Assembly: GCA_905209085.1 (NCBI GenBank)
Contig: CAJLRM010000002.1
Coordinates: forward strand, 62,001 to 126,000
Reading direction: 5' to 3'
From: an uncultured Eubacteriales bacterium
GTDB lineage: Bacteria; Bacillota; Clostridia; Christensenellales; Borkfalkiaceae
DNA: 64,000 nucleotides
The notes under the pieces: generated by a model
What the model saw: only the letters and a program-made list of their open reading frames with translations
What the model was told of the DNA's origin: nothing
The model's database searches: none
Program-made: the position numbers and the translations under genes
Shown: positions 48,507 to 58,200 of the stretch, in pieces
Layout: every line of letters starts with the position of its first letter
Position numbering within the stretch: the stretch's first letter is position 1

Positions 48507-49063
48507 AAGTGTTTAAGACGATAGACTTGTCGCCGTTTTGCAATCATAAGCTCGTCTATGAGCGGCTGCCGGACGAGGGCGGGGAGTACGGACTGGATAA
48601 CATATGCGTTTTAAAAGAGGACTTCAAATTCAAAGAGCGGGAAACGATCGACGGGGCGGAGTTCGCGTTTTCTCTTTCTGATTTCGATAACGTCGTCTGC
48701 GACAGGCAGCGTATTCGGATCGGGGAGCGGGCGGAGAGGCTGCACGTGATAGGCTTCGGATATTGGGGGGATATTTTCGAGGACTTTCAACTCGTCTATG
48801 ACGACGACAGCGCGGCGTATTTGAGAGTTGCGCTCCCCGATTGGTCGCACGCGGGAAAGGGGGACGCCGTATCCCAATTTTATTTGAGGGATGTCGACGT
48901 GCGCCCCGCGCGGGTCGTGCTTTCCTCGGGGAGTCAAAGGCATCTCATCTATTTTCATTACTGCACCTGCGAGGTAGACTCTCAAAAGCCCATTCGGGAA
49001 ATCGTCCTGCCCGACAATATGTTTATGCACGTCTTCGCCATATCTTTGGAAAAGAACGCGTAA
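48503..49063 (+). CDS. unknown 186-residue protein, last gene of the ACP-ligase operon
   Basis: No family is recognised. The sequence is strand-rich (EFAFSLSDFDNVVC, RLHVIGFGYWGDIFEDFQLV, SAAYLRVALPDWSHAG, RHLIYFHYCTCEVD), resembling a jelly-roll or galactose-binding sandwich. Strings such as LPDWSHAGKG and IVLPDNMFMHVFAISLEK are typical of carbohydrate-binding beta-sandwich proteins attached to glycosidases. It has no signal peptide. ATGA overlap with the BtrH-like gene couples the two. It could bind the sugar acceptor of an acyl transfer, which is a hypothesis only. Confidence 0.68.
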   Translation: MKVFKTIDLSPFCNHKLVYERLPDEGGEYGLDNICVLKEDFKFKERETIDGAEFAFSLSDFDNVVCDRQRIRIGERAERLHVIGFGYWGDIFEDFQLVYDDDSAAYLRVALPDWSHAGKGDAVSQFYLRDVDVRPARVVLSSGSQRHLIYFHYCTCEVDSQKPIREIVLPDNMFMHVFAISLEKNA

Positions 49064-49187
49064 GGGAGGCGAAAGAGAGCGGCGCCTCTCTTTTACGGGA
49101 CTTTTTAATGCGTCGGCAACGGGCATAAAACCCTTTCTTTTGCGGAAAATAATGGTAGCGGAAAACGCCGCGAGAGGGAGGAGTCTT

Positions 49188-50597
49188 ATGAAAAAACAAT
49201 CGTTTTTAAAGGGTGCGGCGATCATAGCCGCGGGAGGATTCCTCGCCAAACTCATAGGAGCGCTCTATCGGATTCCGCTGACCAATCTCATCGGCGGCTA
49301 CGGCATGGGACTTTATCAGATGGTGTATCCTTTTTACTGTCTGCTGCTCACCGTTTCCGCGACGGGAATCCCGTCCTCGATCGCCAAAATGGTGGCGGAA
49401 AAACGGGCGCAGGGCGTGTCCGGCAAGCCCGTTTTAAAAAGCGCCTTTCTTCTCTTTCTCGCTATCGGCGCGCTCGGCACGCTGCTGATGATGGCGTTGT
49501 CCCCCCTGCTTTCCCGCGCGCAGGATTGCGCCGATCTGAAAAACGGCTACATCGCCCTTGCGCCTTCCGTGCTGCTCGTTTCCGCGATTTCCGTGTTCCG
49601 CGGCTGGTTTCAGGGGGAAAACAATATGCTCCCCACCGCGCTCTCCGAAGTGACGGAACAACTCGTAAAAGTGGGATTTGGACTGCTGTTCGCATACCTG
49701 TTCCGCTCCGACGTGAAAAAAGCCGTCACCTATATCCTGCTTTCCGTTTCCATTTCGGAAACGGCGGCGCTCATCCTCATGTTCGTGCTCTTCAAGCGCG
49801 TTCCCGCTCCCTTTGCGGGCTTAAAAGACGGGGGCAGGGTAGGGATGAAGGCGGTGCTTCGCCTGAGTATCCCCGTCACGCTCGCCGCGGCTTTACTGCC
49901 CCTCTCCGCGCTTTTGGACAGCGTGATTATCGTGCGTCTGTTAAAGAGGTACACGGAGGACGCGGTGACGCTGTACGGACTCTTTTCGGGCGGCGCCGTC
50001 ACCATCATCAATCTGCCCGTTTCCGTCTGCTACGGCATTGCCGCAGCCAGCGTCCCCGCCGTTTCGGCGGCTTCCGCCCCTTCCGAGCCGAACGACGCCC
50101 CCGTGCCCGCGCCCCCCTTTTCGGCGGGCAAAAAGGAAAACCCGACGGAGGACGAAACGGCGAAAAAGTCGAGAAAACGGATGCTGTTCGCGCTTTTCGT
50201 GACTCTGGCGGTTTCCGTCCCCTGCGCGCTGGGATTGTTTTTTCTCGCGGGGCCTGCGGCGCGCATCATTTTTCGGGCGCTTTCGCCCGAGGAATCGGCT
50301 GTCCTCGTCAAGCTCGTCAAAATCCTTTCCGTGAGCGCCGTTTTCCTTTCCTGCACCCAAACCCTTTCCGCCTGCCTGACGGGGCTTGGAAAGCCCAAAT
50401 ACGCCGCGATTTCCATGGGTATCGCCGTAACTGTCAAGACCGTGCTCAATTTCGCGCTCGTCAGTCAGAGAAAAATCTCCGTATACGGGGCGGCGATTGC
50501 CGCAGACGTTTGCTATTTGGTTGCATTTGCCTTCGATTTGGTGTATAATCTGATTGTTACCAAGAGAAAAAAACTTAGAGGCAATACCGCACGATGA
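49188..50597 (+). CDS. MurJ/SpoVB-family lipid-linked oligosaccharide flippase
   Basis: The 469-residue polytopic protein has about 14 hydrophobic helices of the MOP/MVF superfamily. The N-terminal signature is GGFLAKLIGALYRIPLTNLI, then GMGLYQMVYPFYCLLLTVSA with GIPSSIAKMVAE, and the region FRGWFQGENNMLPTALSEV. Members flip lipid II or spore-cortex precursors. A hydrophilic Pro/Ala-rich loop of about 40 residues (around 300-340) interrupts the second half and is longer than usual. ATG 49188 follows GGGAGGAG. In spore formers SpoVB paralogues act in cortex synthesis; which role applies here is open. Confidence 0.9.
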   Translation: MKKQSFLKGAAIIAAGGFLAKLIGALYRIPLTNLIGGYGMGLYQMVYPFYCLLLTVSATGIPSSIAKMVAEKRAQGVSGKPVLKSAFLLFLAIGALGTLLMMALSPLLSRAQDCADLKNGYIALAPSVLLVSAISVFRGWFQGENNMLPTALSEVTEQLVKVGFGLLFAYLFRSDVKKAVTYILLSVSISETAALILMFVLFKRVPAPFAGLKDGGRVGMKAVLRLSIPVTLAAALLPLSALLDSVIIVRLLKRYTEDAVTLYGLFSGGAVTIINLPVSVCYGIAAASVPAVSAASAPSEPNDAPVPAPPFSAGKKENPTEDETAKKSRKRMLFALFVTLAVSVPCALGLFFLAGPAARIIFRALSPEESAVLVKLVKILSVSAVFLSCTQTLSACLTGLGKPKYAAISMGIAVTVKTVLNFALVSQRKISVYGAAIAADVCYLVAFAFDLVYNLIVTKRKKLRGNTAR

Positions 50598-50835
50598 CGG
50601 GGGAGGCGAGGGCGGAGAACGCTTGTTTGCGACGCTTCGGCGTCTGGCGCCGAGGGAAGTGGGACCCGCTTTCGGCTTTTCGATTTTCTGCGGCGTCGCC
50701 TTAAAACGGCGCGGTTATCAAGCGTTGACCTTTCGCGGCGCTTTTGTCCGAAAGGCTCGGGCTTTCCTTTTAAAAGGGGCTTCTTCGCCGTTTTTTTTAA
50801 TCTGATATTTCAGCCGAAGGAGGCAAAAAAACAAT

Positions 50836-52290
50836 ATGATTACGGTAGTGGGATTGGGCGTGGAAACGGGCGATCTGACGGAAAAGGGCAGACAGGCGAT
50901 TTTAAAAGCGGAGCGCGTCGTCGTGCGTACGGCGAAAGCGGCTTCTTACGGAAACGTAACGGCGCTCGGCGTGGAGCACGTCTGTCTGGACGGAATTTAC
51001 GAAAAGAGCAGAAGTTATACGACGCTGTATAAAAATCTCGCCAAAGCGGTGGCGGAAATGGGGGACGGAACGGTGTACTGCGTGGACGGCGCGGCGAGCG
51101 AGGACAATTCCGTCAAGGCGCTGCGCCGCCGAATGCGCGGAAAAATCGTCGTCATCGACGGCGTTTCCAAGATAAGCGCGCTCGTCGAAAAAGCGGGCTT
51201 TTGCGGCTGTTCCTATCAGGCGGCGTCCGCCTACGAGCTTTCCGAAATCGAGCTTTCCGCTCCCCTCGTCGTCTACGATATGACGGACAGGCAGCTGGCG
51301 GGCGACGTCAAGCTCCTCCTTGCGGATAAATTCGGGGAAGAAACAAAGGTAAACTACATAAACGGCGATCTCGTGAAAAAGATCCCCTTGTTCGAGCTGG
51401 ACAGGCAGGCGACTTACGGCGACGGCGCGGCGGTGAGCGTGGAAAAAGAGGAACTGCTCGATAAAAAACGCTTCGACCTCGAAGATTTAAAGGAGATCGT
51501 CGTGCGGCTGCGCCGTCCCGACGGATGTCCGTGGGATAAGGTGCAGACGCCCGACAGCATTAAGATGAACGTCATCGAAGAGGCGTACGAGCTGGTGGAC
51601 GCCCTCGATTCGGGCGACGACGATAAGGTGTTGGAAGAAACGGGGGACATTTTATTGCAGACGGTCTTTCATGCGGTGATGAAAGAGGAGCGGGGCGCGT
51701 TCAATCTGACGGACGTGACGACGGCGATTTGCGAAAAGCTGATCACCCGACACACCCACATTTTCGGCAGGGACAAGGCGGCGGACGAAGAGAGCGCCTT
51801 ATCCGTGTGGGAAAAGAACAAGATGAAGGAAAAGCATCAAACCTCCTACGCGGACGCGGTGAACGACGTGCCCAAGGGGTTCCCCGCGGCAATGCGCGCG
51901 CAGAAAGTGGGAAAACGGGCGGCGAAGAGCGGCTTCGACTTCGCCGGCGTCGAGGACGCGGCAAAAAAGGTGACGGAGGAGCTTTGCGAATTTCGCGCCG
52001 CCTATGCTTCGGGCGACGCCGCGGAAACGGAAAAAGAGCTGGGCGATCTGTTGTTTGCGGCGGTCAACGCGGGGCGGCTGGCGGGCTGCGACTGCGAAAA
52101 GGCGCTCAAAGAAAGCACAGACAAATTCGCAAAGCGCTTTACGCTGACGGAGAAATTCGCCTCGGCAGACGGAAAAGACGTGCGGACGTTGACCGCAGAG
52201 GACTGGGACAAATACTATCTCGCCGCGAAAAAGGCGCTTTCGGGAGGCGATAAAGCGGCTGTAAAGGGCGGGGACGAGGAAAGGGAATGA
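50836..52290 (+). CDS. mazG: nucleoside triphosphate pyrophosphohydrolase MazG with tetrapyrrole-methylase-like domain
   Basis: This 484-residue protein has the YabN layout. The N-terminal SAM/TP-methylase-like domain (about 1-200) starts ITVVGLGVETGDLTEKG. Two MazG domains follow: LRRPDGCPWDKVQTPDSIKM with VIEEAYELVDAL and EETGDILLQ, then VTEELCEFRAA with EKELGDLLFA. Glu residues in E-E-x-x-E and E-x-x-D bind Mg. MazG hydrolyses non-canonical or excess NTPs to NMP and PPi. The methylase domain lacks obvious substrate residues, as in YabN. dusB overlaps its stop. Confidence 0.92.
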   Translation: MITVVGLGVETGDLTEKGRQAILKAERVVVRTAKAASYGNVTALGVEHVCLDGIYEKSRSYTTLYKNLAKAVAEMGDGTVYCVDGAASEDNSVKALRRRMRGKIVVIDGVSKISALVEKAGFCGCSYQAASAYELSEIELSAPLVVYDMTDRQLAGDVKLLLADKFGEETKVNYINGDLVKKIPLFELDRQATYGDGAAVSVEKEELLDKKRFDLEDLKEIVVRLRRPDGCPWDKVQTPDSIKMNVIEEAYELVDALDSGDDDKVLEETGDILLQTVFHAVMKEERGAFNLTDVTTAICEKLITRHTHIFGRDKAADEESALSVWEKNKMKEKHQTSYADAVNDVPKGFPAAMRAQKVGKRAAKSGFDFAGVEDAAKKVTEELCEFRAAYASGDAAETEKELGDLLFAAVNAGRLAGCDCEKALKESTDKFAKRFTLTEKFASADGKDVRTLTAEDWDKYYLAAKKALSGGDKAAVKGGDEERE

Positions 52291-53231
52291 AGCTTCGGAA
52301 AATAAAGATCGGGCAGACGGAAACGGAAAACAACGTCTTTATGGCTCCGCTGGCGGGATATACCAATTATCCCTTCCGTATGCTCTGCGCCAAATACGGC
52401 GCGGGGCTTTGCTTCACGGAAATGGTGAGCGCCAAGGGTTTAAAATACGGCAGCGAAAACACTAAGGAATTGCTTTACACCACGCAGCGGGAGCATCCGC
52501 GCGCGGTGCAGCTGTTCGGCAGCGAACCGGAGGTGATGCGCGCGGCGTGCGAAAACGAAGCGTTGGCGCCTTTTCCCGTCGTGGATATCAATATGGGCTG
52601 CCCGGTGCCGAAAATTTATAAAAACGGAGAGGGGAGCGCGCTTCTCGAAAATCCCGCCTTAGCGGAAAAAATCGTTTCCGAATGCGTCAAAAGCGGCAAG
52701 GCGGTGACGGTGAAGATCCGAATCGGCGTCACGGAAAAAAAGTTGGTGACAGAGGAATTTGCCAAGCGTATGGAAGGGGCAGGGGCGAGTTTATTGACGG
52801 TCCACGGCAGAACGCGGGACAAGTTCTATTCGGGCGAAGTGAATTTTAAAGAGATAGAAAAGGCAAAAAAGGCGGTGAAGATTCCCGTCGTCGCTAACGG
52901 CGGCGTCTTTTCGCTTGCCGACGGGGAAAAATTGATGGCGGAAACGGGCGCGGACGGCGTTATGATCGCCCGCGCCGCCCTGTTCGATCCTCAGATCTTC
53001 TGCGCGTTTACGGGAAAACCGACGCAAAACAAGAAAGAAATGATAGAGGAACAGCTGAAAGAAACGAGGCAGGTATTCGACGAGCGCTTCACGACGGTGT
53101 TTATGCGAAAAATGGTTTCTTTCTATATCAAGGGAATGCGCGGCGCTGCCGCCTATAAGGAACGCCTGTTTTCCTGTCAGACGCCCGAGGAGATTCTGCG
53201 CATTCTCGATGAAATTTTCGCCGTTTCCTAA
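52287..53231 (+). CDS. dusB: tRNA-dihydrouridine synthase
   Basis: The 314-residue flavoprotein reduces uridines in the tRNA D-arm with NADPH. It has the FMN barrel start MAPLAGYTNYPFRMLCAKYG, the catalytic-Cys motif DINMGCPVPKIYKNGEGSAL, the phosphate-binding region VKIRIG, TVHGRTRDKFYSG, IPVVANGGVFS and GADGVMIARAAL. Length fits DusB. ATGA overlap with mazG indicates coupling. GGAGG-type sites are absent at its start, in keeping with translational re-initiation. Confidence 0.94.
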   Translation: MKLRKIKIGQTETENNVFMAPLAGYTNYPFRMLCAKYGAGLCFTEMVSAKGLKYGSENTKELLYTTQREHPRAVQLFGSEPEVMRAACENEALAPFPVVDINMGCPVPKIYKNGEGSALLENPALAEKIVSECVKSGKAVTVKIRIGVTEKKLVTEEFAKRMEGAGASLLTVHGRTRDKFYSGEVNFKEIEKAKKAVKIPVVANGGVFSLADGEKLMAETGADGVMIARAALFDPQIFCAFTGKPTQNKKEMIEEQLKETRQVFDERFTTVFMRKMVSFYIKGMRGAAAYKERLFSCQTPEEILRILDEIFAVS

Positions 53232-53244
53232 ACAGGAGGAAATC

Positions 53245-53346
53245 ATGGAAAAGAGCAACCGATTTTTTCGACTGCTCTTTATCGTAAAAGCCCGCTCCTT
53301 TTCTTTGCTAAGAAGGTCCGCGTTTTTGAGAACGCAAAGTCATTAA
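53245..53346 (+). CDS. possible 33-residue peptide or truncated gene start
   Basis: A textbook AGGAGGAAATC site precedes ATG 53245, but the frame stops after 33 codons (MEKSNRFFRLLFIVKARSFS and so on). AAAGAGCA/TGCTCTTT forms a hairpin inside it (53251-53280). Either this is a tiny basic peptide, or the ribosome binding site and first codons of a gene whose remainder has been lost. Confidence 0.35.
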   Translation: MEKSNRFFRLLFIVKARSFSLLRRSAFLRTQSH

Positions 53347-53895
53347 AAGCCGCGAAAAATTGAAAAAACAGTAAAAATTTCGAAAACTCCGCCTTTACGG
53401 CGGGCTTTTTCTTCCTTAGCCGGTTAAAAGATTTGCCTTTTTCCGAGCGTTTGAAAAGTTTTTTGGCGCTATAAACGGTGAAAAGGAAAAACGGAGATTC
53501 TCGTCACGAACAGTGTGCGGAAAAACAATTTTATCGAAAGAGGGACGTTTAGCCTTTCTTTGCGCGCGTTCCGTACTTTCCGTCGTTAGAGGAGGGAGGC
53601 GAACGAGCGGCGGCGCGCCATTCTGAGTATCCGCACGCGCTTTCTCGCGGGGAAAGGGTCTTCCGAAAGGCTCTTCCTTACGCCGGATTTTTGGGACGGA
53701 CGCTTCCGTTGTGGCGCCGCGGGCGCCCGCCCCTATAAAGACGAACGCGGGGGCAATCGAAAAGATGCGGACGCCTTACGGGGCGGAAGGTACGCCGCCC
53801 GCAGGGGAACGAAATCCGTCAAACTTCAAAACAATTACACGCGGGGCGTGTAAAGGCGGGGCGGACGGGATTTGTCCTTTTCCGTCCGTCTGTCG
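53347..53895. other. gene-free stretch between dusB and the araC regulator
   Basis: About 550 bases. CCGCC/GGCGG followed by GCTTTTT (53389-53408) is a likely terminator for the mazG-dusB transcript. No other gene, RNA or repeat is convincing. Confidence 0.5.
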
Positions 53896-54909
53896 TCAGG
53901 AACGCATCTCGTCCGCAAAGGCGCCGCTTTCCTGTTCTTCCGCCTCGGGCGGGACCTGTATGGAGGAGGAATCGTAACAATCATAATGATGATCGATGGT
54001 GTTTTTGAGAAAGGAGCGCTTATAGCCCGAAGGGGGAATCCCGACTACTTTTTTAAATTCGTAATTGAGTTGATTCTTGTTTTTAAAGCCCACTTGCAGG
54101 GCGATCTGCTGAACGGGCAGATTGGTGTTGCTCAATAGGTTGGTCGCTTTCTGTACCCGCAGGGTATTGATGCTCTCCAAAATGGTCTGCCCCGTATATT
54201 TTTTATACTGCCTCTGCAAGTAGGCCTTGTTGATGCCCACCCATTCCGCAATCTGATCGATGGTGATTTTGCGGCGGAAATTTTCCTGTATGTAAGTATT
54301 TGTCTTTCGAATGTAGGAAAGAGAACCGAAGTTTCCCGTTTCGAGGCATTTGGAAATTTCCGTGAAAAGGTTGAGTTCCGCAATCGTGACGGCGCAAGCC
54401 TGCTCCAAAGAGGTGACGCCGCCCGTCAGCATCAGCACGAGTTCCTTAAAAGTGCTGTCCACCTGGTGGGAATCGTTGACGACCGCGTAGCCCTCTTCTC
54501 CGAGCGCGATGCGCTTGAAATTGGTTTCCGTAAACATGGCGGCAAAATTCACTTTGAGCACGGAGTTGACGTTGAAGGGATTGTATTCGTCCTGTTCCTT
54601 GGGATCGAATTCGATATTGTAGATGACCGCGCAGGTATGCGGCTCGATGACGATGCGGTGAAAAGTGAATCCGTCCAGCACGATAAACTGACCGGGACGA
54701 ATGGGGATCCTCTTTAACTGCGGAGATTCCTCTTCTTTGAATATTTCGAGGGTAAACCCTCCCGAATGAGCGTACATGATTTCAAAATACTGATGCTGGT
54801 GCATCCCCATCCCCTCAAAGCTGTCGTCAAAAGTCTTCATGTAATAGGAAACGGGCTCCAAAGCATAGTTTTGCAGATCCTTGAACTTTAAACTTTTTGT
54901 CTTTTCCAT
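53896..54909 (-). CDS. AraC-family regulator with cupin sensor domain
   Basis: The 337-residue protein has an N-terminal cupin (MGMHQHQYFEIMYAHSGGFT, IRPGQFIVLDGFTFHRI) that likely binds a sugar. The C-terminal double HTH is KITIDQIAEWVGINKAYLQR, then LPVQQIALQVGFKNKNQLNY and FKKVVGIPPSGYKRS. A 30-residue acidic tail follows. It is divergent from the surface-protein/transporter locus at 55275 and probably controls it. Its ribosome binding site is a run of nine G, and a 7-8-7 inverted repeat covers its -10 box. Confidence 0.92.
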   Translation of the reverse strand: MEKTKSLKFKDLQNYALEPVSYYMKTFDDSFEGMGMHQHQYFEIMYAHSGGFTLEIFKEEESPQLKRIPIRPGQFIVLDGFTFHRIVIEPHTCAVIYNIEFDPKEQDEYNPFNVNSVLKVNFAAMFTETNFKRIALGEEGYAVVNDSHQVDSTFKELVLMLTGGVTSLEQACAVTIAELNLFTEISKCLETGNFGSLSYIRKTNTYIQENFRRKITIDQIAEWVGINKAYLQRQYKKYTGQTILESINTLRVQKATNLLSNTNLPVQQIALQVGFKNKNQLNYEFKKVVGIPPSGYKRSFLKNTIDHHYDCYDSSSIQVPPEAEEQESGAFADEMRS

Positions 54910-54916
54910 TGCGTTT

Positions 54917-54925
54917 CCCCCCCCC
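54917..54925 (-). repeat. nine-base G tract serving as ribosome binding site
   Basis: On the minus strand nine G lie 7 nt upstream of the AraC ATG, where the Shine-Dalgarno should be. Length change by slippage could alter translation of the regulator. Confidence 0.6.
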
Positions 54926-54936
54926 TTCCGAATTTT

Positions 54937-54976
54937 TGTGTAAAATAATTATTACACAGATTTTTATAAAAGTCAA
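54937..54976 (-). promoter_or_regulatory. AraC-gene promoter with overlapping inverted repeat
   Basis: Minus strand TTGACT (54971-54976), 17-bp spacer, AATAAT (54948-54953). Arms TGTGTAA (54937-54943) and TTACACA (54952-54958) flank an 8-bp centre across the -10 box, a good site for repression. Confidence 0.62.
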
Positions 54977-55031
54977 GTGAAAAAATTGTACCCAAAAGAT
55001 CGAAATAATGACTTTTTTTAAAAACAGCCTA

Positions 55032-55060
55032 TTGACAGACGGGATAGATGGGCTTATAAT
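55032..55060 (+). promoter_or_regulatory. consensus promoter of the second surface/transport locus
   Basis: TTGACA (55032-55037), 17-bp spacer, TATAAT (55055-55060): a perfect housekeeping promoter about 215 nt before the first gene. Confidence 0.8.
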
Positions 55061-55147
55061 GAAGTCACAAAAAAGAGCGGGCGGATAGAAAATTAAACGC
55101 AAAATTATGGTATTTTTTAACAAATGCGCTTAAAAATCTCAAAAAAT

Positions 55148-55167
55148 AAACAGAGGCGCCTCTGTTT
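55148..55167. promoter_or_regulatory. 20-bp palindrome in the leader, terminator-like
   Basis: AAACAGAGGC and GCCTCTGTTT form a perfect palindrome followed by one more T and AC. In RNA it gives CAGAG-GCGC-CTCTG then UUUU, a possible attenuator. Confidence 0.6.
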
Positions 55168-55192
55168 TACGTAATACGTACGTATTACGTAA
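55167..55192. promoter_or_regulatory. 26-bp perfect palindrome, operator candidate
   Basis: Arms TTACGTAATACGT and ACGTATTACGTAA meet without spacer and contain nested TACGTA units. It abuts the 20-bp palindrome and lies in the 5' leader of the surface-protein gene. Confidence 0.65.
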
Positions 55193-55274
55193 TTAAAAAA
55201 TCTTGATAGAGGAAGACGAACGCGGAGCCACCGCTTCGCGGGAAGATAATTAAAGTTTTAAGGAGGAACATGAT

Positions 55275-58200
55275 ATGTTCACAAAGAAGTGGAAAGGAAT
55301 GCTGATTGCGGTCTGCACCTTCGCGCTTTCCGCCAGCGCGACGGCGGGAGGGCTACTCGTCGGCGCGGACGCGGAGGGCGAGGGGACGGTGGTGGCGCCC
55401 ATCGCCAAATACGAGTTTTTAGACGCTTCCGATCCCGGTAAAGACTCCATGGGCAACTATCACTTAACGCTCCGTGACGCGGACGGAAAATCCAACGGTA
55501 CAGTAACGGCAGCGAACGGTGTGGCGACGTTTAACGGTACGGCGGGACTTAGACCGGAGAGTAACGCTTCCGATGTTTCTGAATCGCTCACTTCCTTTAC
55601 ATTGACCTATGAGGTGAAAACGGACAAAAAGAATTCCGGCTGGGCTTCCCCCGTCAGTTTCGGCTGGAACGACTGGACTGCCACCAAGTGGGCTACTTTC
55701 CAGTTTTCGGGCGCAAGCGATATGCTCCGTTATTCAGCCGCGGGGAAACTGATAGACGGCGGCGAGGTCGACAGCGGAGGCAAGCCGATCATGGTCAGCG
55801 ATATCGACGGACATACCAGTGCCTTCTGGGGATATGAGATCGGCGCTGTTTCGGACGATTATCACAAAATAACGCTCACGGCGGAAGTCGGAGGAAAAAT
55901 GACCGTCTATTATGACGCAACTGTCAAATATTCTTACGATTTGCCTGCGGATTTCGACCTGAAAGACGTCACGATGCGCTTTTCCTTGGGCGGCGAATGC
56001 GCTTGGGGAAATATCTATCAGGCGTTCAGCGGCAATCTTAAAAACGTCAGCATTTACGACTTTTCCATGACGGCGGCGGAAGTCGCGTCTTACTGGGCGG
56101 ACGGTCAGTTGACGAGCACAGAGCTTACCAAAGCGACCGCCGCGGGCAAAGATCTTTCCTCCTCCGTCATCGTGGCGGAAGGCGCCTCTAACGACGAGAT
56201 TTTAAAGACGGCTCCCGCCTATACGATAGTCCCTGCGACCATGAACGATGAAAGTTCCCGTTTCGCGTTCGCCTATTGGGACAACGTCGTTACGAAAGAG
56301 GACGGCATCTATCTGGAAGGCACCCTCAAAGGCATCTATAATCCCGATAACGTAAAGGCGTATGCGAAAATCGGCGTCACCGCGGCGACGGAGATCACCC
56401 CGCTCGCCAGGTACGAATTCAAGGACGCGGCGAATCCCGGAAAGGACTCCATGGGCAATTTTGACCTGGTCGTTCGCGACGCGGACGGGAAGAAAAACGG
56501 TACGGTGGCGGTGAATAACGGCGTCGCTACTTTCAACGGCACGGCGGGACTGATCCCGGAAAATAACGCTTCCGACATTTCCGAAAATCTCACCTCGTTC
56601 ACTCTCTTCTTCGAAGTGCAGATGGAAAATAAGCCGTCGGACTGGGTATCTCCCATCAGTTTCGGCTGGAACGATTGGACCGCCACCAAGTGGGCTACCT
56701 TCCAATTTTCGGGCGGAAGCGACCTGTTGAGATTTTCCTCGGCGGGTTCGGTCGTGGATAAAGGCGCGGGACCCGTCAGCGATATCGACGGACACGACAA
56801 CGCGTTCTGGGGCGTGGAGATCGGCAACGTCGGCACGGCTTATCATAAAGTGGCGCTCACGGTGCAGCAGGGCGGAAAAATGATCGTCTATCTGGACGGC
56901 GCGGCGAGCAAGTATTCTTACGACGTGCCCGAAACCTTCAATCTGAAAGACGGCAATATGCGCTTTTCCATCGGCGGCGAGTCCGTCTGGGGAAATCTTT
57001 ATCAGGCGTTCACGGGAAATATAAAGAACGTTTCCTTCTACGATTTTTCGATGACGGCGGCGCAGGTGAAGACGCTGGGCGATACGCAGAAAATCAAGAC
57101 GAACAGCCTTGTCAATCAGACCTGGCTGGAAAGCGTGGACGCTTCCACCATGGCGTTTACAGAGGATAAAGTTCTCACGGCTCCCCTTTACGATAAAATG
57201 ACGCAGGCGCAGATGCTCGCCTGTATGGGCAGCGCGTCGGTAAAGGGCACGATGTCCGACGAATCGAAAACGGACGTTCCCGTCGTCTGGACAAAGATAG
57301 AAAAAGCGGCGGACGGCGATGTATGGACTGCCTACGGACACGTGCAGGATATAGGACTCGGCATTCCTTCCGTGCTTACGGATAGGACGAACGTGACGCA
57401 GACCGTGGAAATGCTCCCCGCCTTCTCGGTGACGGTGGCTTCGGGAATCGAAAACGGCAGAGTCAAAGTTTCTAAGGGATACGGCGTGACGGGCGACGTC
57501 ATTGAAATTACGCTTACCCCTTCTTCCCATTTCGAAACGGACGCCGTCACGGTCAACGGTACGGCAATCTCCGCAGGCGCGGACGGTAAATATTCGGTGA
57601 CGCTTGCGGACGGCGACGTGGAGATAAACGCGACGTTCAAAGCCGTGGAGTACACCGTGTCCGTCGGCGAAGGAGTGGAAAACGGCACGCTGACGTTCAG
57701 CGCGGGCAAGGGAACATACGACACCGTGATCGAGGTGACGGCGACTCCGAACGCTCATTACGTCCTTTCCAAAGTGTTCGTCAACGGGGAAGAAATTACC
57801 CGCAACGAGGGCAAATACACCTTTAAAATCACGGGAAATATGACGGTGACGGCGACGTTTACGGAAGCGGTGTATTCGGTGGACTGTTTCGTGACGGGTT
57901 CCCACGGTACGGCGAGCGCGGATAAGGCGTCCGCAAAGGCGGGCGAAACCGTCGTCGTGACGACGACTCCCGAGGAAGGATATAAAGCGGAGGTCAAAGT
58001 CAACGGCACGGCAATCGAGGCGAAAGACGGCGTTTACAGCTTCGTCGTGGACGGAGATGCGGAAATCGAGGTCAAATTTACGGAGATCACGCACGCGATC
58101 ACCTGTTCGACGGAAGGCGGACACGGCTCCGTCAGCGCGGACAAAACAGCCGCGAAAGCGGGCGAAACGGTGACGCTCACCCTCTCTCCCGAGGACGGCT

